From contig JAMXBB010000003.1 in assembly GCA_024138015.1 (NCBI GenBank), forward strand, positions 15,232,148 through 15,296,147: DNA of 64,000 nucleotides. The letters are read 5' to 3'. The position numbers and the translations under genes are program-made. Under the pieces are notes generated by a model. The model did no database searches and was not told where the DNA came from. It saw only the letters and a program-made list of their open reading frames with translations. Origin of the DNA: Lumnitzera littorea (Eukaryota; Streptophyta; Magnoliopsida; Myrtales; Combretaceae). Of the stretch, positions 1-10,674 are shown piece after piece (position 1 is the first letter of the stretch; every line of letters begins with the position of its first letter).

Positions 1-162
1 TACCGTTTTTGAGTTGCTCGATGATATTACTGCTACTGTTATCTGCAAATGGATTTGAGACATTTGTTCTTCAGCTTGTAAGTTAGGGAATGAACTATAT
101 GAAGCTGAGACTGTGAGCACAAGCGTACCGTTGAGGATGAGGGCTTGGGTTTTGGGCGCCAT
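1..162 (-). CDS. Possible N-terminal exon of an unidentified gene (runs off the left edge)
   Basis: On the minus strand an ATG at 162-160 opens a frame of 54 codons that stays open to the window edge. It begins MAPKTQALIL and continues with a hydrophobic stretch (LVLTVSASY), which would fit a signal peptide or membrane anchor. Base composition is closer to 50% GC than the flanks, and the sequence upstream of the ATG (163-300) is pyrimidine-rich, like a plant 5' leader. A CAG followed by ATAAC near 45 could be a splice site, so the true exon boundary is uncertain. I do not recognise the family, and a chance open frame cannot be excluded in 54 codons. Confidence 0.25.
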   Translation of the reverse strand, partial: MAPKTQALILNGTLVLTVSASYSSFPNLQAEEQMSQIHLQITVAVISSSNSKTV

Positions 163-2104
163 GGGAAGGAGTCACAGTTGCCTTCTATTCTATACAGTAC
201 AGACAACCTCAGCGCAAAACTTTGGTCGGTTAAGAGGTGAAAACCGATCGTGTCAGGAAGGGTTGAAGAGAGAAGGGTTGTTCAAGGTCCAATTGGGTGG
301 AACTGATATTAACAAATTTTTTTAAAAATACTTTTTGAATTATAATTATCGGTGATCCAAAAATGAAAATCATAAATTACACCAACTGATAGTGGAATGG
401 CCTATCCTACCTTATAGCAACAACCATGAGGGACACCTATTGGCTATGAATCATAGTTTTGATTGCAAATTTGTGGCTCTAGCTAATAGGAGAATGGCCT
501 AGTAGCTATTTTACCTAAAAGTTAACGAAATATCTAAAATTAATAAATTTAAATTGAACTAAAATTATTTATTACTGTGAAATTGTAATTCTAAAAGGCG
601 ATTTATCCTTATAGCAATTTTAATTTTGATTTTGAGTATGATTAACTTTTGGATTTAAAATCACTACTTAATATGAAATGGCCTTATGGAAAGGTAATTT
701 TATATTTGAACTAAAATCCTCTTCCAAATGGCGACTTTATCAAGCCTAAAACCCTGCTAAGCCCAATTTCTTCTTATTCTTCGTCCTACTCATTCTTAAT
801 AAACATATTTCTCTTTAAAATTATAAAACCCCAATGTGATATCTCTCTCTACAATCTCATTCTTTATCAAATTTCCTATCTCAAATTGACATTAGATTTG
901 ACTTCCTAGTATGGCTACCAACACTTTCCTACTTCAAATTCGTAAGAACATAAAGAAACACATGCCTAATCATCATTTTTTCTATCTAGACACAAATTAC
1001 AAAAAGGTACCTTTTTTTGAACTTTTATTCACTTGTACATATGTATAATGGTGAAAAATAACTTTATGTGTACATGTGTTATGCTACATTGTTTTTCTTA
1101 TCAAATTTTTTTTTTCTTTCTAATTTGTTCACCTGATGTAGTTTATATGCATGTGTAATATGCAATGTAAACATACATAAATGTTCTAATCTTTTCTTCT
1201 GAATTTTGGTTATCTTAAATGTCAATTTGATCATTGTATATAGTGCTCTAATACTAGGTACTAATTCAACTCTTTTTATAGGTATATGTATGTAAATTAC
1301 AATTTAATTGTTATATTACTGCTATCTATACTGAGTTTCTTTAAATATAAAGTATTTTTTTTTATCAGCATTGTGAATTTTATCAAGCCATCGTGGCAAA
1401 CAGGGTGAAAATAAATAATGTGAGAGTAGTTTGCTATATTAGATGAAACATCGTAGAAAGGGAGATAGAGTGTGATGTGTCTTCGAGGTCATACATACGG
1501 AAAAGCACTACAACAGATGGAGATGAAAAGAAAACAAAGGGGATTAGCAAATCCAAGTGGCTACCAATCGGATATAACGCACCAATTGATCATACTCAAC
1601 CTATAATTTGCTAGATATGACTTATTGCTCAAAACTATAAGGTCACTTGCCACTATTCTTTGCTAAATGAAATAGATAAAAGTTAAAGGGAAAATAAGAA
1701 CAATAAGGTTACTCACAAAAGGAAACTTATAATAATCTGACGCAATGTGTTATCGTTTATGTACAAAGATAGTGGGATATTTATGGCCCCACTAAGGTTA
1801 TACTAAATAAGGAAAAGATAAAATAGATAATATACAAAAGGATTCCTAAAACATTATTAAAAGGATAAATAATACATTGTATGGGAAAGTAAAGAATCAT
1901 TTTAGACTAATGTGCCGGAAAATACGTATGGAGAAGCAATTGGAGGCTGGTTACGTAGTTAGTTAAGTTGAAATAAGTGTTGATGCTGCTTGATAGTTAC
2001 GGGGTCTTGTTCAAACAAGTCCAGAAGGAGGTCATTAGTTAGAGCTAAACCGGTCGAGTTCAGGTCGGAGCTCGAGCTCTAAGGAACACTAAGGATGCCA
2101 TTGA
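163..2104. other. Intergenic sequence, no gene recognised
   Basis: AT-rich sequence with frequent stops in all frames. A short open stretch starting ATGGCTACC at 911 ends near an AAAAG/GTACC motif at about 1007, and a CAG near 1370 starts another short open run. This could be a decayed two-exon structure, but nothing in it matches a family I know. The last few bases (2105-2109) are the target duplication of element 1. Confidence 0.4.
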
Positions 2105-2109
2105 GTGAG

Positions 2110-4404
2110 TATAGACACCTCATTTTTGCCATTTTTTATTTTTGTTTTAGTTGAGCCAAGTTAATAAAAATAAAAAAGAGAGTCGTATCGTATAAAGTCA
2201 AGTAATATCAAATTGAATTGTTTCAAGTCAAGTCGTGACATATTAAATTAAATTATGATGAGTCAAGTCGAGTCGTATCGAATCAAGTCGAATTAAATCG
2301 AGTCGAATCTATTGAGATAAATCGCGATGGGTCGTTTAAAATCGAATTGAATAACAGTATGTGATTAATTTAATAAATTCTTTAGTCGTTAAGGAATTAG
2401 ACTTTATTAAAATAATTTTGGTCCAATTCAATATAAAATAGATTTTTTTATCTAAATTATATTAGGCCAGATTAAATTTATAATTTATTAAGTGGGCTCT
2501 TAGACTAAATCAAATTGAATTGAATCGGGCTCGGTAAATAGAAAATCTAAATAGAATTTCTAGAAACTAGGTTAAATCTTAATTGTATCTATGATTTGTT
2601 ATCGTATCTAGAGTTGTTGAGATACAATTATGAGTGTTATAAATAGGCAGTCAACGGTAGAGTTGAAGATGGTTTTTTTTTTTTAGAATCCCCACATCCA
2701 TAAAACCAACAACCCTTCACTTGCCAAATATAATCCATATGTCGTCCTCACTTCATCACCGATAGCATCGTAACAAGTTGACGACAACTGCACAACCAAC
2801 CAAAGTCTAGCAGCCCCATCGCCAAACTAACAATCCACACCAATCGAAGCCTTCTATCCGAAGCTTAACACAATCTGAGACCTATTGCCACTTTCCCCTT
2901 ACGTCCCTGACCCTTCAACCTGACTGCACACCAACTTGTCAAGGTCCATTCACACCACTAAAGCAAGCCAGCAATTCTAATCCACAACAACACATACAGC
3001 ACACCCGTAACACACGAAAGCCCCTAACACTACACAAGCTTGACGCTTAATCCCAAATCTGAACATCATCACGACGCTATCCCTCACTGATGCCTATACC
3101 TCAATGCGTGAACTCCTTCATGAAGTTATTCCTAACCGAAATAGCTCCAAATCCGAATATCCTCAAGCACGTTGAAGCAACACATCAACAAATTCGACGG
3201 TAACAGCACATAGCAATCCTTCATACGTCTACACAGTAGAACGCGGCACACGCACGCACTCTGACATACACTTCACTATTGCCATGCGTACGCGAGCCAA
3301 TTCATGATCATATACACGACATATGCCACACACGATCACGAGTATACTGATATGCATGACTCAAAACGTAAGTTAAAAAAAAATTGTTTTATTTTTTTTT
3401 ATTTATTTTATTAGTTAGTTCAATTAGTTTTTTTTAGTAATTTATTTTTTGTTTAAGTGCAGGTTTTTATTTTCATATTGCATGATTTTTAGATAATTCT
3501 AATTTTTAATAAGATTTAGCTAGAATTATGTTTTTAGTAAAATCATGTTTTTTGAAAAATAAATATACATATCTAAATCATATCTTCATCGTATGTTGCG
3601 GTTAAGATTTAGAAAATATACGTATCTAGATCATATCTTTAAGGTATCTTGTGGTTGAAATTTTAAAAAAAGATACGTATATAGATCGTATTTTCAACAT
3701 ATCTTTCATATAGGATTTAGAAAAAATATCTTTTAACACGTAGTGTTTGTAAAAATGAAAATCTTAATCAAAGTTTTTTAAAAAGATTTAATTAATTAGG
3801 ATTTTCTTTTAATTTGAGAAAATTATATTTCTTAAGTTTTTTTTAAAATAATAAATTAATAAATAAACGTAAACTTGACTTGGTTTCCAAAATAAAAATA
3901 ACCCACCGACTAAATATTTTATAAAAAGGGAATTATGGTCGATCTGATCTCAACTAATGAGTATATAGGTACCTTCGAGACAATCATCTAAAATTTTTTT
4001 TTTTTTTTTTTTTGCCTTTTCCTTGAAAATTCGTAATAAAAAATTCACTTTAGTTATCTTTTTTATGTTTAGGTATATTTTTAATACTTTTAGAAAACTA
4101 TAAAAATAAAAGCCTATCAATTTCTCTTTAGTTTTTACATAGTGACTTAGTCTTAAGAAGTTAGCCATTGACCTGGATTTGTCTAGTTTAATTTTCTAAA
4201 AATCATTTTCTTAAAAAATTCATAAGTCAATAGTCAAATTAGGGTTTTCCCATCCGAAAACCTTAATTTCATTTTTACTAGTTGAACTAGTTGGTAACTC
4301 CAATTTTAAGAAAAATATTTTCTTAGTTTAATGTCGAGTAATCTATATTAAGTGGGCTAGGCTTAATGTAGGTTAAATTAAAAAAATCAAAATAGAGCTC
4401 GATA
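2110..4404 (+). repeat. Element 1 5' LTR (about 2.3 kb)
   Basis: It starts TATAGACACC (mutated from the TGTAGACACC seen in related LTRs) and ends near CTCGATA. It is colinear with 10675-12977. Three zones are visible: a start with many degenerate GTCGAATC-like motifs (2180-2340), a strongly A/C-biased plus strand at about 2690-3360, and an AT-rich 3' third. The 3' third also matches the solo LTR at 41484-44363. Confidence 0.88.
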
Positions 4405-4407
4405 GAA

Positions 4408-4426
4408 TTGGCAACTCCATTGGGGA
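4408..4426 (+). promoter_or_regulatory. Element 1 primer-binding site
   Basis: TTGGCAACTCCATTGGGGA lies four bases after the end of the 5' LTR. It has the TTGGCGACTCC...GGGGA pattern typical of Tat-type plant elements, and element 2 has the same motif at 50221-50239. I did not assign the primer tRNA. Confidence 0.65.
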
Positions 4427-5949
4427 AGCCTGGTGAGCTAGTCATGTGAAAATTAAAAATATTATTGATAGGCTTTTGTATTATTATTTTCTTTTTGTTT
4501 TGTATTATAATTGTACTAGTTGTTTTTTTTTTTTAATGATGTAGGCCTTAAGAAAAAGCCCGGCACAATAGGCCTTATTGGGAAATTAAGGGAGGGCTCT
4601 TTTATTTTGTAATAATTATTTGCGTGTTTAGATGTAGTCGGACCTAGGCCATTTTAGGAACTTAGGACAGGCCACTATTGCGTAACCTTCAGGTCGTTAG
4701 AGTCTTTACTCCCACCTGGTAGTGATAGGTGAGCCCATTCAGGTTTTGATGTAACTTACTAGGCTTTTCTCTGGAAAGCCTTAGAGCTACATAGCTTAAG
4801 ACCCGTAAACCCTACCCTCTTACATCATCCTTTTAAAAAAAGGGGTAGTTATTCTTAAATTATACGAAAAGCTCAATTAATCTGCGACCGGTTCGATCTT
4901 ATTCTTTAAAAAAGGGAAAATTAAAAACAAAAAATAGTAACCCTTATAAGTATTCGCGAACTTCATTTTTTAAAAAAAATCTTATTTCAGACCTATTTAT
5001 ATATGAAGGTATTTCTCAATCGCGAATTCATTATACTTCCTATAATTTATTAATGACCAACCTTATTGCATTGCACATGTTTGTAGCATATTGCATAACA
5101 TTTATTTTGTATATTTGTTTGTATATGCTATCTTTTGTAATATATGTAGGTCTTGTAGACTTTGTTTTATTTTATTAGTAATAGGTTATGTAAGCTAACA
5201 TTTAATATAAAATGTTGAAAATCATTAGTATTCCCCCTATACCATACTGTGCTAATGTTAAAAAAAAAACTTCTATATTAACTTATAATTTTTTTAACAT
5301 GTAATCATGGAAATTAACTACGATAAAGATTATTATGGAATTGTCGTTTTTTTTAAAAGACTTTCCAATGTTTTTTTTTTAAATAAATTTTATGATAAAA
5401 AACCGGTTTCATTATAATTATTTACTTAGTTGATTTCTATTACAATGCCCTATATGTACCATACTGTTAGTAACTACCAAAATAAAAAAAAAATCAAAAA
5501 ATAAAAAAAAGATTTAATCATTAGATTTCCATTGTGAATTATTTTTCATCTTAAGGTTATTAATCTTATAAATGTCTAAGTTCTCATTCTCATATTTAAC
5601 CTTTATGTTGTCACGATCCTGATAGAGTTTTCTCTATGAGTCATCACCTTTGAGTCATTTATTCAATAAGTTTCTCATTGTAAAATAATTTCTGCTTCTT
5701 CATATCATCCAAGTAATATTATCGTCATCCTATGTCCTTGGTTATTAGTCCCAATGTTTTCTTTGTTTAAATTCGTCAATGTCAATATTAGGCTTCTATG
5801 ACATAAAATAAGCATTAATTTTTTAATAAAAAAAAAGAATGGTTTTCAAAACTAAAAACTCAATGCAATATTGCTAACAAGAAGGGATTCTTGCAAGCTT
5901 TGAAATATTGTTTTTTTAAGTGATTTGGCCCAACTTGAAGCTCATGATC
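4427..5949 (+). other. Element 1 untranslated leader
   Basis: AT-rich leader between primer site and gag. No coding motif was seen, apart from short frames broken by stops. The stretch contains several poly-A/T runs. Confidence 0.5.
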
Positions 5950-7870
5950 ACTCATTTTAAAAAACAAGATGTTTGAAGCTCTTGCACATAGAATTAACCA
6001 CAGCCGAAGGGGTTTTAGGAAAGCATGCGAAGCAAATTGAGACCATGGCCTATACCCACGCCCATGAGCCTATTGACATACCATCTAAGACAGACAAGTC
6101 TGAAGAGTTGCCGGTTCTTGAGCTCAACAATAATAGCAAAGGCTTGGGGAAGGAATTAGTGCAAAAATTAATGAAGATGGAAGAAAAAAAGAAGAAATCT
6201 TCCAAAAAATTGAAGAGAAAATAGGAGTTCTCAAGGATCATGATGTGAAGAGTAATCTAGGCTTGAGTAGTGTTTGCGCTTTTGAAGACCATTAGTTACC
6301 CAAGAAGTTTAAGGTACCAAATTTCGAAAAGTACAATGGAATAAGTTGTCCTAAACTTTACCTTAAGCTTTATGTTCGCAAGATGGCTCAATTCTCTAAA
6401 CATGAGTAATTGATAATTCAAACTTTCCAAGATAGCCTAACTAGGCCAACGTTGATTTAGTATGCCCAATAAGACTTAGTTAAGCTTGATACTTAGGATA
6501 AGTTAGCTTGAGCCTTTTATCAACAGTATAAGCTTAATGAAGAAGTGGCTTCATCCCTGATGGATTTGAATAACATTAAAATGAAGCTGATCGAGTCCTT
6601 TAAGGAGCATGGCCAGAGATGAAGATCTACAGTCGCTCAAGCTATAGTATAATTACCAAAAAAAGAATTGATTAACATATTTATCCGTACATTAGGTGAA
6701 CCTTATTATAATCACCTCTTAGGCCATACTGCTTCTACATTTGTAGATGTAGTTATAGCCAGTAGTCACATTGAAGATGCTATTAGAGTGGTGATATTGA
6801 TAGGGAAGGGATTAGCTCCCGTTGGATTCAAAGGCTGCTGTAAACACTACGATGTCCTATCTAATAATACGTGAGCCTAGTGCCTTAAGCATTGGTCTAA
6901 AGCTCAAGGAAAATAAGCTAAGTTAGAAATCACCTAGAAGGAGGTTCACTCATATCCCGATTCTTGTGTCTTGGGTCTATTGTCGATTAAAAGAAGAGGG
7001 TTTACTGCATCCTAAGACTCCAACGCCAAAGTATAGACCTTGAAAATATGATCCCAATGCGTAATGCGAGTACTACATGGGTCGATAAGGGCATACTACT
7101 GACCATTGCTGGGAGTTGAAAAATAAAGTCTAAGATTTGATTGATGAAAAATTGGTCCAGTTGGACTTTGTTAGGGATCCAAAGCCCAAATTCTACACAA
7201 AGCCCACTATTAACATGATACAAGGATTGGAAAAGTTGCTAGAAACAAATTTGAATGGTCAAGTCCAAGGGATATGTTACTGCCATGGTCTGGAAAAAAG
7301 GGTTGCGACCCTAAAAGAAAAGTTAGTGAAGATAGAAAAAAGACTCATAGGTACAGAAATGGTAATGGGTTATAGGCTCAAGCAGTTCGAAAGCTTAGGT
7401 TTTGGTATGAATAGGAAGTTACAGCCTAAGCATGAAGTTGATTCAATGAAAGGGAAATCAGGATTGAATGTGTCAATTGAGAAAGCCTGGAATCAAGACA
7501 ACCCCGTCCACAACAAGAAGAGGCAATTTACACAGTTCAAGATTCCAACAGCTCAAGTATTCAAGTAATTGAGATATGTAGAACTGCTGACATGCGAAAA
7601 CCCAACAAAGAAATACAAGCCGAGTGATCGTAACCCCAACAAATGATGTGACTATCAGTAGACTAAGTGGGCCATACCATAGAAGACTGTTGGAAACTGA
7701 GGCATAAAGTGTAAGATTTGATTGATGCCAAGATTATCCAACCAAATTTTCTAGAAACTGATGGGTCGAGTAGCGGTAGTATTCCTTCCCCAGATTTTGA
7801 AGAAGCATCAAACAAACAATTTCCAGTAACAGGCATTGAGGATCTACTGCTATCATCTGACAAGGTGGCT
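5950..7870 (+). pseudogene. Tat-type gag remnant of element 1
   Basis: Frames on the plus strand, broken by stops, encode the order of a Tat-lineage gag protein. A basic, lysine-rich N-terminal part (5973-6224) precedes the core start FEKYNGISCPK near 6325. The core continues through FYQQYKLNEEVASSLMDL near 6519 and INIFIRTLGEPYYNHLLG near 6670-6725. A zinc-knuckle-like segment follows (CEYYMGR, GHTTDHCWELKNKV, about 7065-7130), and the longest surviving frame is 7137-7568. A second knuckle-like copy (GHTIEDCWKLRHKV) lies near 7665-7715. Gag would package element RNA into virus-like particles. The second metal ligand of the first knuckle reads Tyr where relatives often have His. No start-to-stop frame survives. 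Confidence 0.8.
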
Positions 7871-9745
7871 TACTATTTGAAGTAGTTGGGTATGTCTTCG
7901 AAAGTAATTCAACTAAATGGGCTAAGTTTGAAGAAATGACAGAAATAGAAGCAAAATGTAGAAAGGAATTTTAGTTCTTGCATTTTTTTTTCAGAATCAT
8001 ATTTCATTTTAGAGCTTGTAACAAACATGAGTTATTGAATAAAGCGGTTTTCATGTGTGTTTTTGTCTTTGTATATTATGAAGTTGGCTCAATTTAGATA
8101 GGGGCATTTTGAATAAGTGAAAATGGATAAAAAAAAATGTGAACTCGAAACTTAAAACTTTCCACCTAATGGAATGATAACACATTACTTTAAAGGTTTA
8201 GGATGAAAAGAGGTAACACATGTCCCAAACACTAACCCTAGACCCACATGAGAGAAGAGTGCCATTAAGGTGAATTATTGGGTTCATTCCTTAAATGAGG
8301 TTTGTCTTGAACTTGGTACACTTCAAAATGATATTGGGCATTTGTTTCATCATCCCTAAATACAGTTATCCCTTGCAAACCCATTTGAGCCTTTTAGTGA
8401 TTTTTCTTAAAATTAGCTTTACTAAGAACTACCCCATACTGGGGCAATCAAGAGGTTAAGGTCATTAATCTAGAGAAAAGGAGGAGACTAAATTGTGCTT
8501 GCCTTAGTTGTGCCAATTCATAAGCAAATGTTGTCATTGATAATTCAATTTCTTTAAGATGAAGAAGAATTTTAGACCATATACACCTCACTCATACCTA
8601 TACATTCATTTAAACATATCAAGTCCATAAATTCTTTCCAAAACACTACAAAACCATGTATACTTCTCCCAAGCTTATACACCTTGAACCTATCTTTTAG
8701 TGCTTCAAATCCTATTAAGTGAAAACTCAACAATGGAAGGTGACCACCTTGACCGAAAAAAAAAAAAGGAAAAAGAAGGAAGTAAAGAAAAAAAGAGTAA
8801 ACAAGGAGAAAAAGAAAAAAAAAAGATTGAAGATATTAGCAAAGTGATCACCCTCGAAGAACAGCCAGATTACTAATAAAGCCTGAAGTCCAAATTGGTG
8901 ATGGTATTCAAAATCTAAACAGTTTCAATTCCTAAACCCAAAAACAAAACCCTCATTTTATGATCCAACCCACTATACCACCCTTAATAAAACTTTGTTG
9001 ACTAAAGAAATAGACTTATCTTAGGCAAAACTTACTCATGAAACTAAGGCAAGCTCATGTTTAGCTTTTCCTAGGTTCTTGGCTAGTAAAGCCTAGACAG
9101 ATTGTATATTTTTTTTAAAATATTGGCTAAGTATATTAACATGCATTTACTTAAACTATTGACCAAAAGCCTTACATTGCAAACCCAAAAAAGATCTATT
9201 GATTGTCCAGAATGCACCACTAACAAGATAGGCTATAATTTTTGGAATTGATGCTAAGAGTAAAAATAGACCTATGAGAGTGCAAGGAAGTCCAGTTTGA
9301 CTAAATATTTTAAGTAATGATATTTATCTCCTTAGTGGAAAATTGAAAAGTTGAGTACTTTGTCAAAAACGTGAATGGTCATTTATTCCAAGTTAGAAAT
9401 CAGTGCTTCTAAAAAAGTTCGGAGATCATGAATTATGTTCCAAGAACCAAGATTGAGAGAATGAGTGATCAATGGGCAAAGGGCAAGCCAACCTTTTATT
9501 TGTGATCTTTAGAGTTTTTGAGACTTTCTTACTTGCTAGCAATACAATTTTCTATCAAAGAGTGTTTTTTGAATTTCTTGACAAAAAGAAGAATAAAAGA
9601 AAAACTTTTCAAAAGAGAAATGAATTTAAAAAAAAATAATAATTATCAAGAGAGATTTCTTAAAATTTTCAAGAAATCGTCAAAATCTCTCAAACTCAAG
9701 TCACAGATTATTTTACCAAAACTCATGAAAGTTTTCTTCCTTTTT
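7871..9745 (+). other. Element 1 post-gag non-coding region (colinear with element 2)
   Basis: No polymerase domain is present where one would be expected. Landmarks recur in the same order in element 2: a 'gatgaaaagaggtaac' block near 8200 (54100 in element 2), an 'agaactacccca' block near 8426 (54343), and an A/G-rich run near 8755-8835 (54610-54725). Conservation of order without an open frame suggests a shared 3' non-coding region of a non-autonomous family. Confidence 0.6.
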
Positions 9746-10395
9746 GGATTGCTTGCTCAATGGAGCACCATCCAATCCTTTCTAGGATCGCCTGCTCATA
9801 AAAGTGCTGTCATATCTAGTCCTTTGCTAAGATCGCTTACTCATGGGAGTGCTGTCTTATCTATTCTTTAGTTGAATTGCCTGCTTATAGGAGCACCATC
9901 CAATCTTTTCTAGGATTGCTTACTCAAAGGAGTGTTATCCTATCTTTGTTGGACCATCTGCTCATAGCAGCATCATCCAATCTTATCTAGGATCGCTTGC
10001 TCAAAGGAGCATTGTCCTATCTTTTGTTAGATTGCTTACTCATCAAAGTGTTATCCAATCAATCTTTTCTTAGATCACTTGCTCAAAAGAGCGTTGTCCT
10101 ATTCTTTTTAGGATCACTTGCTCATGAGAGCACTGTTCTATCCATTCCTTAGTTGAATCGCCTGCTTATAGAAGCATCGTCTAATCTTTTCTAGGATTAC
10201 TTGCTTAAAGGAACGCTGTCCTATCTTTTGTTAAATCGCTTGCTCAAAGGAGCGCTGTCCAAGTCCTTTTTAAAATTGCTTGCTCATCGGAGCATTGTCC
10301 TATCTATTTCTTTTTGGATTGCTTACTCAAAGGAGTGTTGTCCAATCATTTAAAAGATCGCATGCTCATGAAAGTATTGTCTCATGTCATCTTAT
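9746..10395 (+). repeat. Tandem array of about 39-45 bp units in element 1 3' region
   Basis: About 15 diverged units of the form GGATCGCTTGCTCAAAGGAG followed by a CTGTCCTATCTTTT-like tail. Unit lengths vary from 38 to 45 bp. The array sits between the post-gag region and the polypurine tract. This is the position where Ogre/Tat elements are known to carry hypervariable tandem repeats. Confidence 0.85.
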
Positions 10396-10407
10396 CTTGT
10401 CTTTAAA

Positions 10408-10592
10408 AGATCTATCCTTTCGAACAATTCAGCTTGAAAGAGATCTATCACCTTCAAAGAGATCTATCATCTTCGAATTATTTACTAAACTAAAACATTT
10501 GAAGTTTCGAAGAGATCTATCCTCTTTAGATTATTCACCAAAACAATTTTTTTTTTTTTAACTTAGAAGAGATCTATCATCTTTAGATCATC
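10408..10592 (+). repeat. Short irregular repeat of AGATCTATC motifs
   Basis: AGATCTATC recurs five times (near 10408, 10439, 10460, 10512 and 10569), each followed by a CTTT/CTTC-like stretch, with unequal spacing. It lies directly after the 40-bp array. Confidence 0.65.
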
Positions 10593-10659
10593 TAAGTCAA
10601 GTCCGGCAAAAATTGGTGTCTCTTTTATTTTTGTAGCGAAGTTCTAATCGAACTTCCCT

Positions 10660-10674
10660 ACAAAGAAGGGCAGC
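10660..10674 (+). promoter_or_regulatory. Element 1 polypurine tract
   Basis: The purine-rich ACAAAGAAGGGCAGC abuts the start of the 3' LTR. This is the expected plus-strand primer position. Element 2 has AAAGAGGGGCAAC in the same place. Confidence 0.7.
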
